A stretch of 64,000 bases of DNA from WJMT01 sp964624145 (lineage in GTDB: Bacteria > Acidobacteriota > Aminicenantia > Aminicenantales > Aminicenantaceae). Below, piece by piece: positions 17,517 to 25,979 of this stretch (its first letter is position 1; each line of letters opens with the position of its first letter). Location of the stretch: NCBI GenBank assembly GCA_964624145.1, contig CAZUXT010000014.1:1-64000 (forward strand). The letters run 5' to 3'. Position numbers and translations under genes: made by a program. Below the pieces are notes generated by a model. It saw only the letters and a program-made list of their open reading frames with translations. It did no database searches and had not been told where the DNA came from.

Positions 17517-18068
17517 CTATTTCTGATACTGTTTTTTCCCTTCTTCGTAAAGGTCGCCGCCGTACATATCATTGATCACAATGCATGGAAATTCCTTGAC
17601 TTCGACTTTTCTCACGGCTTCGGGCCCTAATTCCGGGTAAGCGATAACTTCTGCTTTTTCAATGCTTTTTGAAATAAGAGCACCGGCGCCTCCGACAGCT
17701 GCCAGGTAAACTCCCTTGTATTTTTGCAGGGAATCTTTGACTTCTTTGTTTCTGGAACCTTTTCCAATGGTTCCTTTTAAACCGAGTTTATGCAGGGTAG
17801 GGGCAAAGGAATCCATTCTGTAACTTGTCGTTGGGCCTGCTGATCCAATGCTTTTGCCGGGCCGGGCAGGAGTCGGGCCCACATAGTAGATGAATTGTCC
17901 TTTGATATCAATCGGGAGTTGTTCTCCTTTTTCAACCAGATCAATGAGTTTTTTATGAGCTGAATCTCTTCCTGTATACAAAGAACCTGTGATAAATACC
18001 TGGTCACCTGCATGCAGTTTCTCTATGATTTCGTCAGAAACAGGGGTTTTTATGTGATGTTCTGCCAT
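17517..18068 (-). CDS. Class I fumarate hydratase, beta subunit (C-terminal domain)
   Basis: A 183-residue protein corresponding to the C-terminal (beta) half of class I iron-sulfur fumarases and related L-tartrate dehydratases. The signature GPTPARPGKSIGSAGPTTSYRMD is followed by IGKGSRN and a glycine-rich AAVGGAGALISKSI segment. In two-subunit enzymes the [4Fe-4S] cluster sits in the separate alpha subunit, which is not in this window. It is one base downstream of mdh, so fumarate to malate to oxaloacetate is the clear context. Tartrate dehydratase specificity cannot be excluded, but the neighbours favour fumarase. Confidence 0.9.
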   Translation of the reverse strand: MAEHHIKTPVSDEIIEKLHAGDQVFITGSLYTGRDSAHKKLIDLVEKGEQLPIDIKGQFIYYVGPTPARPGKSIGSAGPTTSYRMDSFAPTLHKLGLKGTIGKGSRNKEVKDSLQKYKGVYLAAVGGAGALISKSIEKAEVIAYPELGPEAVRKVEVKEFPCIVINDMYGGDLYEEGKKQYQK

Positions 18069-18069
18069 T

Positions 18070-18999
18070 TTACAGTTTTATAAGGTTGATGACGCCGCGA
18101 ACAGCCGCCTCTGATTTCTTTATAGCTTCTTTTTCTTCATCCGTCAGTTCGATTTCTATGACTTCTTCAATTCCGTTGTTTCCTAATTTAACCGGAACTC
18201 CGAAATAAATACCGTTGATTCCGTATTCACCTTCCAGATAGGCTGCACAGGGAAGAATTTTGTTTTTGTTTTTGGAGATCGATTCAACCATTTCAGTGAT
18301 CGCCAGAGCAGGGGCATAATAAGCGCTTCCTGTTTTGAGATATTTCACGATCTCACCACCACCGCCGGCCGTTCTTTGGACGATTTCGTCAAGCCTTTCT
18401 TTGGGAATAAAATGACTCACAGGAATACCTGAAATGGTGGTATAGCGGACGATAGGCACCATGGTGTCTCCGTGGCCTCCGAGAACAAGAGCCTGGATGC
18501 TCTCGACAGAGACATTTGTTTCCATGGCAATAAAAGCCCTGTAGCGTGTGGTATCAAGAATACCGGCCATACCGAAAACACGATTTTTTGGGAAACCACT
18601 GACTTTGAATGCGGTGTAAGCCATTGCATCCAGAGGATTTGAAACCACTATAAGGATGGCATTGGGTGAATATTTCACGACATTTTCAGTCACCGGTTTG
18701 ACGATGTTTAAATTCGCATCGACCAGTTCATCACGGCTCATTCCTGGTTTTCTAGGTTTGCCAGCTGTAATAACGATAATGTCAGAATTGGCTGTATCTT
18801 CATATGAATTTGTTCCGATTATTTTAGCGTCATATTTTCCGACCGGACCTCCTTCTCTCATGTCCAGTCCTTTTCCTATGGGCATATCTTCAATGATGTC
18901 AAGAAGAACAACTTCCTCAGCTAATTCTTTTTCAGCGACTTTAAATGCCGTGACTTCACCGACATGACCGGCTCCTATGACACTTACCTTTTTTTTCAT
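18070..18999 (-). CDS. mdh: Malate dehydrogenase (LDH-like, NAD-dependent)
   Basis: Oxidises malate to oxaloacetate. The 309-residue protein begins with the nucleotide loop VIGAGHVGEVTAF and has aspartate in VVLLDI at the end of strand beta-B, favouring NAD. AGKPRKPGMSRDEL supplies the substrate-specificity Arg residues that mark malate rather than lactate dehydrogenase, and LGGHGDTMVP carries the catalytic histidine. Length fits the LDH-like MDH group common in anaerobes and archaea. ATG 18999 has AGGAGG upstream on the minus strand. It sits between idh and the fumarase beta subunit in a tight operon. Confidence 0.96.
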   Translation of the reverse strand: MKKKVSVIGAGHVGEVTAFKVAEKELAEEVVLLDIIEDMPIGKGLDMREGGPVGKYDAKIIGTNSYEDTANSDIIVITAGKPRKPGMSRDELVDANLNIVKPVTENVVKYSPNAILIVVSNPLDAMAYTAFKVSGFPKNRVFGMAGILDTTRYRAFIAMETNVSVESIQALVLGGHGDTMVPIVRYTTISGIPVSHFIPKERLDEIVQRTAGGGGEIVKYLKTGSAYYAPALAITEMVESISKNKNKILPCAAYLEGEYGINGIYFGVPVKLGNNGIEEVIEIELTDEEKEAIKKSEAAVRGVINLIKL

Positions 19000-19060
19000 T
19001 TGATTCCTCCTTTATGTATTCTTTCAAACCTGAAATATTTAAAAAACATTTGATAAAAAT

Positions 19061-20275
19061 TTATTTTTTTGCGAGTTCTTCCTGCACATAGTTTTCCCAT
19101 CTTTCCTTGAGATTGGGATCCCGTATGGTATCCATCAGGTATTGAGCGTATTCAGCTCCGGTGCAGCCTGTATCACGGCCGGTCATGACCAGCTTCTTTT
19201 CATAGTTGCCGCAGATATCCAGAGCCATTTCAAGGTTTTTAGCTCTATGGGAATATCCTATGTGATCGATCAGCATGGCAGCGGCTCTGATCATGCTGCA
19301 CGGATCCGCATACTTAGCTCTTCCTTCTCTGACCATTCTGGGTGCTGATCCGTGTATGGCTTCGAACATGGAGTATTTTTTCCCGATGTTGGCGCTTCCT
19401 GCCGTGCCCACACCTCCTTGAAATTCAGCAGCCTCATCAGTAAGAATATCTCCATATAGATTAGGAAGAACAAGAACTTTAAATTGAGTCCTTCTCTTCG
19501 GGTCTACCAGTTTGGCGGTCATAATGTCAATGTACCAGTCATCACATTCTATTTCCGGGTATTCCTTGGCTATTTTATATCCTGTATCAAGAAATTTCCC
19601 GTCCGTTGTTTTGATCACATTTGCTTTTGTTACGATAGTGACTTTGTTTATCTTGTTTTTCTTTGCATATTCAAATGCAAGCCGTATGATTCTTTCGGCA
19701 CCCTGGGAGGTGATGACTTTAAAGTCAATGGCTAGGTCATCATTGACATTGATTCCTTTGCTTCCCATTATATAAGCACCCTCTGTATTTTCGCGGAAAA
19801 ACATCCAATCGATCCCTTCTTTGGGAACCCGGACTGGCCTGACATTGGCAAAGAGGTCGAGATACCGCCGCATGGAAACATTGCAGCTTTCAATATTGGG
19901 CCACTCATCTCCTTTTCTGGGAGTGGTGGTTGGGCCTTTGAGTGTGACATGGCATTTTTTTATATCCGCAAGCACATCATCCGGAATGGATTTCATCTGC
20001 CTTGCCCTGTTTTCTATGGTAAGGCCTTCAATGTTTCTGATTTCAACTTTACCGGTGCTGGTTTCTTCCTTAAGTATGAATTCCAGAATTTTTCTCGATT
20101 CTTCTGCAATGTAAGGGCCTATTCCATCTCCGCCTATGACTCCGATAACAATGGGCTTGGTTTTCTCATAATCAGTCCACTCCTGAGGTTTTTTAATTTC
20201 TTCAACTCTTTGAAGCTGTTCCTCTATGATTTGACCGAATTCGCTTTTTGCTTTTTCAATGGCGTCACTATCCAT
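19061..20275 (-). CDS. Isocitrate dehydrogenase (isocitrate/isopropylmalate dehydrogenase family)
   Basis: Catalyses oxidative decarboxylation of isocitrate to 2-oxoglutarate. The 404-residue beta-decarboxylating dehydrogenase shows VIGVIGGDGIGPYIAEE, the substrate-binding block SCNVSMRRYLDLFANVRPVR and FFRENTEGAY. Mg-binding aspartates are in LPNLYGDILTDEAAEFQGG and the nucleotide-side segment is IHGSAPRMVREGRAKYADP. Coenzyme preference (NAD or NADP) I will not call from sequence. First gene of the minus-strand TCA operon; ATG 20275 has GGAGG upstream and a B-type hairpin in its leader. The divergent neighbour is acnB, which makes its substrate. Confidence 0.9.
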   Translation of the reverse strand: MDSDAIEKAKSEFGQIIEEQLQRVEEIKKPQEWTDYEKTKPIVIGVIGGDGIGPYIAEESRKILEFILKEETSTGKVEIRNIEGLTIENRARQMKSIPDDVLADIKKCHVTLKGPTTTPRKGDEWPNIESCNVSMRRYLDLFANVRPVRVPKEGIDWMFFRENTEGAYIMGSKGINVNDDLAIDFKVITSQGAERIIRLAFEYAKKNKINKVTIVTKANVIKTTDGKFLDTGYKIAKEYPEIECDDWYIDIMTAKLVDPKRRTQFKVLVLPNLYGDILTDEAAEFQGGVGTAGSANIGKKYSMFEAIHGSAPRMVREGRAKYADPCSMIRAAAMLIDHIGYSHRAKNLEMALDICGNYEKKLVMTGRDTGCTGAEYAQYLMDTIRDPNLKERWENYVQEELAKK

Positions 20276-20301
20276 GTTTTTCCTCCGTTTATTGAGATTT
20301 T

Positions 20302-20375
20302 CTATGCACTATCCATAAAAAAGTGAATAGTCAAAATAAGAAAGAATAGTATAATTTTTTTAAAGCAAAATCAAA
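20302..20375 (-). promoter_or_regulatory. Putative idh promoter followed by a B-type leader hairpin
   Basis: On the minus strand TATACT (20353-20348) is a strong -10 box, with TTTGAT 16 bases upstream as a weak -35. Downstream, before the GGAGG site, lies ACTATTCAC, a T run, then GGATAGTGC (20336-20302), a hairpin resembling family B. The order -10 TATACT, then B hairpin, then ribosome site matches the ileS leader. Confidence 0.4.
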
Positions 20376-20409
20376 TAAATCGAACAGAAAAGTTTTAATA
20401 AGAGAGAAT

Positions 20410-20438
20410 TTGAACTTTTATTTTTTCTATTATATTAT
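20410..20438 (+). promoter_or_regulatory. Putative acnB promoter
   Basis: TTGAAC (20410-20415) and TATTAT (20433-20438) are 17 bases apart. Predicted transcription starts near 20445, before ATG 20482, which argues against the longer open frame that begins at 20410. Divergent from the idh promoter in the same 206-base spacer. Confidence 0.5.
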
Positions 20439-20481
20439 CACTACTATAAGTGAAACAAAATTATTTGCAGGAGTTTTGGCT

Positions 20482-23040
20482 ATGCTAGAGTCTTATTTCG
20501 AGCATGAAAGAGAAAGAAGAGAATTAGGAATCCCTGCTCTTCCTTTAAACCCGCAGCAAGTCAGGGAGGTCTGCAAAGGTTTGGAAAACCCTCCTAAACA
20601 GAAAGAGAATATTCTTTTTGAACTTCTCTCAAACAGGGTCGCGCCGGGAGTAGATCCTTCGGCGAAAATAAAGGCAGAATGGCTGGGACAGATAGCAGAG
20701 GGAAGGATATCTTCCCCGGTCATTGACAGGAAAAAAGCCGTGTTTTTACTGGGCACCATGCTGGGAGGATATAATATCAATCCCCTTATTTCCCTTTTGG
20801 AAAAGGACGAGCTCGCTCATGATGCCGGTGAGGCGTTAAAAAAGACCATCTTGATATATGATTCTTTTGATCAAATAGTCAAACTCGCGGAAAAGAATAA
20901 CGTCGCTGAGCAAGTCCTTCATTCATGGGCAGAGGGAGAATGGTTCAAATCAAAGCCCGAGTTTCCAAAGAGGATGACTTTAAAGATATTTAAAGTCGAA
21001 GGGGAGATCAATACTGATGACCTCTCTCCTGCCAAACATGCCTGGAGCCGGCCGGATATTCCCCTTCATGCTCTTTCCATGGGGGAAACCCGGTTTCCGG
21101 ATGGAATTGAAACCATAAGAAAACACAGAAAGGATGGGTACAGGGTTGGCTTTGTAGGGGATGTGGTCGGTACTGGCTCATCACGCAAATCCGCAACAAA
21201 TTCTCTTTTGTGGCATATTGGGGAGGATATCTCATCTGTTCCGAATAAGAGAAGGGAAGGAGTTGTTATCGGAGGCCTGATAGCACCCATATTTTTTAAT
21301 ACGGTTGAAGACTCCGGCGGTCTTCCCATTATGTGTGATGTCACAAATATAAAAGACGGACAGGTCATAGCTTTGGATACGGAATCCGGAGAGATATTGG
21401 ACGAAGGGAAGAGGAGAATCACTGATTTTAAAATAAAACCCGCGACATTAAAGGACGAATACAGAGCAGGCGGAAGGGTTTTTCTGATTATCGGATGCTC
21501 TTTGACGAACAAAGCCCGAAAAGTGTTGGGATTAGCCGCTTCAGATATTTTCCAGAAGCATGATAATCCTGTGCCAAGGAAAGGTCAGGGTTTTTCACTG
21601 GCACAGAAAATCGTCGGGAAAGCTTGTGGAAAGGATGGCGTGCTTCCTGACTCCTCAGTGGAGCCAAAAATGACGACTGTGGGTTCACAGGATACGACAG
21701 GCCCTATGACGGCTGATGAGCTGAAGGAGCTGGCCTGTATGAAGTTTCAATCCGGATTGTTTCTGCAGACATTCTGCCATACAGCGGCCTATCCCAAATT
21801 GGCTGATGCCAGCATGCACAGATCTTTGGCACAATTTGTTACTGACAGGAAAGGGCTTTCTATCAGGCCAGGTGATGGTGTCATTCATTCGTGGATCAAC
21901 CGTCTCCTTGTACCGGATACAATGGGGACGGGAGGGGATTCCCACACCCGTTTTCCGTTAGGCCTTAGTTTTCCCGCTGGCTCAGGACTGGTTGCTTTTG
22001 CTGGAACATTGGGTTTTATGCCGTTAGACATGCCCGAATCAGTGCTGGTTAAATTTTCGGGAAAAATGAATCCAGGGATTACTTTAAGAGATGTTGTGAA
22101 TTCGATTCCCTATTTTGCCATAAAAAAGGGAATGCTGACGGTTGCTAAAGAAGGGAAGAAAAATATTTTTAACGGCCGGATCCTGGAAATGGAAGGTCTC
22201 CCGGAGATTACTGTAGAGCAGGCTTTTGAGCTAACAGATGCCACGGCTGAGCGTTCTGCAGCCGGCGGTACTATGGCTCTCAGTGAGAAGAAGGTCGAGG
22301 AATTCTTGAGAAGCAATATGGCTCTTATGGCAAAGATGATTGAAGACGGTTATCAGGATGCTGACGCTTTAAGACAGCGCATCAAGGCCTGTCAAAAATG
22401 GCTTGAAAATCCTGTGCTTCTCAGAAGGGACCGGAATGCCAAATTTGCTGAGGTGATTGAGATCGACTTGAATGAGATCACAGAGCCTATTCTTGCGTGC
22501 CCGAATGACCCGGATGATGTTAAACGGCTGTCAGAAGTGGCAGGTGACAGGATAGATGAAGTGTTCATTGGCTCGTGCATGACGAATATCGGTCATTTCA
22601 GAGCAGCGGGAAAGGTTTTTGAAGGAGAGGATTATCTCAAAACCAGAGTCTGGTTGACTCCGCCCACTAAAATGGATAGGAACCAATTGAAAAAAGAAGG
22701 ATATTATTCTTTGTATTCTAGCGTAGGTGCCCGGACCGAACTTCCGGGATGTTCCTTATGTATGGGGAACCAAGCCCGTGTTCGCCCGGGATCAACAGTC
22801 TTATCCACTTCAACCCGTAACTTTGACAATCGTATGGGAGATGATTCGCGGGTGTATCTGGGTTCTGCGGAGCTGGCAGCTATCACAGCATTAGAAGGCC
22901 GGCTGCCGGAACCGAAAAAGTACTTTGATGTTTTTAACAAAAAGGTCACACCGCATCAGAAAGAGATCTATCAATATCTTCAATTTGATAAAATGAAAAA
23001 ACTGACTTTGGATTACGAAAAGGATATAGCCGAAAGCTAG
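20482..23040 (+). CDS. acnB: Aconitate hydratase B
   Basis: Bifunctional aconitase converting citrate to isocitrate through cis-aconitate. The 852-residue protein has the AcnB layout. An N-terminal HEAT-like helical domain (MLESYFEHERERRELGIPAL; LGTMLGGYNINPLI) is followed by the swivelling domain with GDVVGTGSSRKSATNS, and then the [4Fe-4S] domains. HTAAYPK and GTGGDSHTRFPLGLSFPAGSG contribute cluster and substrate residues, and PGCSLCMGNQARV holds two of the three cluster cysteines. The frame is open from 20410, but ATG 20482 has AGGAG eight bases upstream and lies after the promoter, so the shorter form is chosen. Convergent in function with the divergent idh. Confidence 0.95.
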   Translation: MLESYFEHERERRELGIPALPLNPQQVREVCKGLENPPKQKENILFELLSNRVAPGVDPSAKIKAEWLGQIAEGRISSPVIDRKKAVFLLGTMLGGYNINPLISLLEKDELAHDAGEALKKTILIYDSFDQIVKLAEKNNVAEQVLHSWAEGEWFKSKPEFPKRMTLKIFKVEGEINTDDLSPAKHAWSRPDIPLHALSMGETRFPDGIETIRKHRKDGYRVGFVGDVVGTGSSRKSATNSLLWHIGEDISSVPNKRREGVVIGGLIAPIFFNTVEDSGGLPIMCDVTNIKDGQVIALDTESGEILDEGKRRITDFKIKPATLKDEYRAGGRVFLIIGCSLTNKARKVLGLAASDIFQKHDNPVPRKGQGFSLAQKIVGKACGKDGVLPDSSVEPKMTTVGSQDTTGPMTADELKELACMKFQSGLFLQTFCHTAAYPKLADASMHRSLAQFVTDRKGLSIRPGDGVIHSWINRLLVPDTMGTGGDSHTRFPLGLSFPAGSGLVAFAGTLGFMPLDMPESVLVKFSGKMNPGITLRDVVNSIPYFAIKKGMLTVAKEGKKNIFNGRILEMEGLPEITVEQAFELTDATAERSAAGGTMALSEKKVEEFLRSNMALMAKMIEDGYQDADALRQRIKACQKWLENPVLLRRDRNAKFAEVIEIDLNEITEPILACPNDPDDVKRLSEVAGDRIDEVFIGSCMTNIGHFRAAGKVFEGEDYLKTRVWLTPPTKMDRNQLKKEGYYSLYSSVGARTELPGCSLCMGNQARVRPGSTVLSTSTRNFDNRMGDDSRVYLGSAELAAITALEGRLPEPKKYFDVFNKKVTPHQKEIYQYLQFDKMKKLTLDYEKDIAES

Positions 23041-23059
23041 GGAGAAGAACAGGACGGCC

Positions 23060-23818
23060 ATGATTCGTTTAAACGGAAAAAAAGCCCTTGTCACAGGAGG
23101 TTCAAGAGGTATAGGAAAAGCTGTAGCTTTGATGCTTGCGGAAGCCGGGGCAGATGTTGCTGTTAATTATTTTAAAAACAGACAAGCAGCCCTTGACTTA
23201 AAGTCAGAGATTGAAAAAAAACAGAGGCAGTGTATGATATTTCAAGCGGACTTGGCTCTAAGAGAAGATGCCGAATCAATGGTTGAAAAAATCAACCAAA
23301 GCTGGGGAAGACTGGATATTCTGATCAACAATGCAGGGATTTGGACATTCGGGGAAATGGGCCGAATGGACTATAAAGTCTGGAAGGAGACCATGCGGAT
23401 TAATCTGGATGGAGTGTTTTTTGTCACAAATTCTGTCGTGCCTCTTATGAAAAAAGCAGGACAGGGATGTATTGTCAATATATCCTCCACTGCTGCTGTC
23501 AGAGGGGAAGCTTTTCATTCCCATTATGCTTCGAGCAAGGGCGCATTGGTTTCTTTAACAAAGTCTCTTGCAGTTGAGCTGGCGCCTGATAAAATAAGAG
23601 TAAACTGTGTGGCACCCGGTTGGGTGGACACGGATATGTGCTCCGAGGTTTTCAAAGACAAGGAGTTCAAAGAAAAAATCAGAGAAAGCATTCCATTGAA
23701 AAGGATACCTCCTCCAGAAGACATAGCAGGACCCGTGCTTTTCCTTGTATCTGATTATGCAAGACACATAACAGGTGAGGTTCTCAATGTCAATGGAGGG
23801 GCCGTGCTGTGTGGATGA
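23060..23818 (+). CDS. Short-chain dehydrogenase/reductase (3-oxoacyl-[ACP] reductase-like)
   Basis: A 252-residue classical SDR. It has the nucleotide loop TGGSRGIGKAVAL, the NNAG motif, the catalytic Ser-Tyr-Lys set in ISSTAAVRGEAFHSHYASSKGAL, and the PGWVDTDM and GEVLNVNGGAVL ends typical of FabG-like enzymes. It reduces or oxidises a 3-oxoacyl or 3-hydroxyacyl thioester or another alcohol/ketone; the substrate is not readable. It lies 20 bases after acnB and 37 bases before the acyl-CoA mutase large subunit, so a role with acyl-CoA substrates of the mutase is a reasonable inference, not a demonstrated one. Confidence 0.9.
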   Translation: MIRLNGKKALVTGGSRGIGKAVALMLAEAGADVAVNYFKNRQAALDLKSEIEKKQRQCMIFQADLALREDAESMVEKINQSWGRLDILINNAGIWTFGEMGRMDYKVWKETMRINLDGVFFVTNSVVPLMKKAGQGCIVNISSTAAVRGEAFHSHYASSKGALVSLTKSLAVELAPDKIRVNCVAPGWVDTDMCSEVFKDKEFKEKIRESIPLKRIPPPEDIAGPVLFLVSDYARHITGEVLNVNGGAVLCG

Positions 23819-23854
23819 GACAGATTATTCTAAATAAAAAGGAGATGGTTTCTA

Positions 23855-25504
23855 TTGAAAAAAGATTATGACCTCTGGAAAAAAAATAAATACCTGGAAG
23901 GATTAAAAAAGTCAGGCACTGAGAAAAAACCACATACGACGATCTCCGGCAAGAAGATCAAGGAGCTTTATACTCCAGAAGATTTGAAGGATTTTGATTA
24001 TAGAGAGGATCTTTCCTTTCCGGGAGAATATCCTTTTACAAGAGGGATCCATCCCACTATGTATCACGGCCGGTTGTGGACTATGCGGCAGTTTTCAGGA
24101 TTCGGGAGCGCGGAAGATACCAATAAAAGGTACAAATACCTCTTAAAACACGGGCAGACCGGATTGAGCGTTGCGTTTCATCTTCCCACTCTCATGGGAG
24201 CGGACTCAGATCATCCTCTGGCTGAAGGCGAGATAGGAAAGTGCGGGGTGGCCATTGATTCCCTGGCCGACATGGAAATCCTTTTTAGAGGAATCCCTCT
24301 TGACAAGATCACCACTTCAATGACTATCAATCCTCCGGCAGCTGTTCTTTGGGCCATGTATATTGCTGTTGCAGAGAAACAGGGAGTCTCTTCTAAAGTG
24401 ATATCAGGTACGATTCAAAATGATATACTCAAAGAGTACATAGCACAGAAGACCTTTGTTTTTCCCCCCGGACCGTCCATGAAATTGATTGTGGATACTT
24501 TTGAATACGGTTCTAAGGAAGTACCCAGATGGAATACCATATCCATTTCCGGTTATCACATCAGGGAGGCCGGATCGACCGCAGTACAGGAATTAGCTTT
24601 TACAATAAGAGATGGGATCGAATATGTTGAATGGGCCTTAAAAAGGGGATTGAAGATCGATGACTTTGCCCCCAGACTTTCCTTTTTTTTCAATTCCCAT
24701 AATGACTTTATGGAGGAGATCGCAAAATTCAGAGCGGCAAGGCGGTTATGGGGCAAGATAATGAAGAAGAGGTTCCAAGCTAAGAATCAGCGTTCCTGGC
24801 TTCTCAGATTTCACACTCAGACTTCCGGAGTGTCCCTGATGGCACAGCAGCCGTATAATAACGTTGTCAGGGTCGCTATCCAGGCATTGGCTGCTGTTCT
24901 GGGGGGGACTCAATCACTTCATACAAATTCTCTGGATGAGACTTATGCTCTTCCTTCCGAAGAAGCTGTGACCATTGCTTTAAGAACCCAACAGATTATA
25001 GCTCACGAGAGTGGAGTGACAAATACGATTGATCCGTTAGGCGGATCTTATTTTATTGAAAGACTGACCAGGGAAATGGAGGAAGAAGCTGAGGATTACA
25101 TAAAAAAGATAGATAATATGGGTGGAATGGTCAAAGCCATAGAGATGGGATTTCCCCAGAAAGAAGTTGTTGACAGTTCCTATGATTACCAGAAAGCTTT
25201 GGAAAAAAGGGACAAAATCATAGTGGGAGTCAATGCTTTTCAAAGCGAGCATGAATCCATTCCGCTCCTGGAGATAGATGAACTTGTGTCAAAGCATCAA
25301 CTGCAGAGATTAAAGGAAGTAAAGAAGACGAGAAACAGCTCAAAAGTAGAGAATACTTTAAAGGATTTGAAAAAGGCGGCCGAAGATGAAGAAAATCTCA
25401 TGCCGTATATATTGGACTGCGTCAGGGAATACGCTACATTGGGAGAGATCATGGACACAATGGCAGAGGTTTACGGAAGGTATCAGGAACCCATAACATT
25501 TTAA
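23855..25504 (+). CDS. B12-dependent acyl-CoA mutase large subunit (isobutyryl-CoA mutase-like residues)
   Basis: A 549-residue catalytic (TIM-barrel) subunit of the methylmalonyl-CoA mutase family, which isomerises acyl-CoA carbon skeletons using adenosylcobalamin. Family motifs are RGIHPTMYHGRLWTMRQF, GTIQNDILKEYIA, ISISGYHIREAG, FAPRLSFFF and GGTQSLHTNSLDE. At two specificity positions it carries Phe80 (codon 24092-24094) and Gln198 (codon 24446-24448). Methylmalonyl-CoA mutases have Tyr and Arg there (Tyr89/Arg207 in the Propionibacterium enzyme), whereas isobutyryl-CoA mutase has Phe80/Gln198. The SVAFHLPTLMGADSDHP segment is also unusual. The start is TTG 23855 with GGAGA upstream. The separate B12-binding subunit follows 15 bases later. 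A methylmalonyl-CoA activity is therefore doubtful; isobutyryl or another branched acyl-CoA is more likely. Confidence 0.85.
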   Translation: MKKDYDLWKKNKYLEGLKKSGTEKKPHTTISGKKIKELYTPEDLKDFDYREDLSFPGEYPFTRGIHPTMYHGRLWTMRQFSGFGSAEDTNKRYKYLLKHGQTGLSVAFHLPTLMGADSDHPLAEGEIGKCGVAIDSLADMEILFRGIPLDKITTSMTINPPAAVLWAMYIAVAEKQGVSSKVISGTIQNDILKEYIAQKTFVFPPGPSMKLIVDTFEYGSKEVPRWNTISISGYHIREAGSTAVQELAFTIRDGIEYVEWALKRGLKIDDFAPRLSFFFNSHNDFMEEIAKFRAARRLWGKIMKKRFQAKNQRSWLLRFHTQTSGVSLMAQQPYNNVVRVAIQALAAVLGGTQSLHTNSLDETYALPSEEAVTIALRTQQIIAHESGVTNTIDPLGGSYFIERLTREMEEEAEDYIKKIDNMGGMVKAIEMGFPQKEVVDSSYDYQKALEKRDKIIVGVNAFQSEHESIPLLEIDELVSKHQLQRLKEVKKTRNSSKVENTLKDLKKAAEDEENLMPYILDCVREYATLGEIMDTMAEVYGRYQEPITF

Positions 25505-25519
25505 ACCAAGGAGGATCAA

Positions 25520-25915
25520 ATGCCGGGAAAGAAGATAAGAGTGCTGGTGGCAAAGCCGGGATTAGACGGTCATGACAGAGGAGCTAAAGTGATCTGCAGG
25601 GCACTGAGGGACGCGGGATTCGAAGTAATTTACACAGGATTAAGAAGGAGCCCGGAGGAAATCGTAAGTTCGGCCATTCAGGAGGACGTGAGTGTCATAG
25701 GCCTGAGCATACTTTCCGGAGCTCATAATGTTTTGTTTCCTAAAATTATAAATCTGCTCAAAGAACAGGGGGGAGAGGGGATAAAAGTCATTGCCGGAGG
25801 TATCATACCTGAGAAAGATATACTCGGACTGAAAGAAATAGGGATCTCGGAAGTGTTTTTGCCGGGAACTTCTACCGATAAAATAGTCGACTGGATAAGG
25901 GAAAATTTAAGCTAG
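25520..25915 (+). CDS. B12-binding small subunit of acyl-CoA mutase
   Basis: A 131-residue stand-alone cobalamin-binding domain. RVLVAKPGLDGHDRGAKVI contains the DxHxxG motif whose histidine ligates cobalt from below. SILSGAHNVLFPK and VIAGGIIPEKD follow, the usual SxL and GG loops of the Rossmann-like B12 fold. Size matches the small subunits of two-component mutases such as IcmB or archaeal-type MCM. It pairs with the large subunit 15 bases upstream. Neither methylmalonyl-CoA epimerase nor a MeaB/ArgK-type G-protein chaperone is adjacent, although many mutase loci carry them. Confidence 0.95.
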   Translation: MPGKKIRVLVAKPGLDGHDRGAKVICRALRDAGFEVIYTGLRRSPEEIVSSAIQEDVSVIGLSILSGAHNVLFPKIINLLKEQGGEGIKVIAGGIIPEKDILGLKEIGISEVFLPGTSTDKIVDWIRENLS

Positions 25916-25979
25916 AAGGGGTGATTTAAGAAAATAATCTTGACATTGAATATTTATTTTGGTACTCAAAGAAGGACTG

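Noticed and set aside
20410..20481. N-terminal extension of aconitase B
   Set aside because: It overlaps a good promoter and reads as an AT-rich hydrophobic peptide; ATG 20482 has a proper ribosome site.
25940..25968. TTGACA at 25940 with TACTCA as a promoter for the M23 peptidase
   Set aside because: The -10 match is poor and transcription would start on top of the ribosome site, leaving no usable leader.
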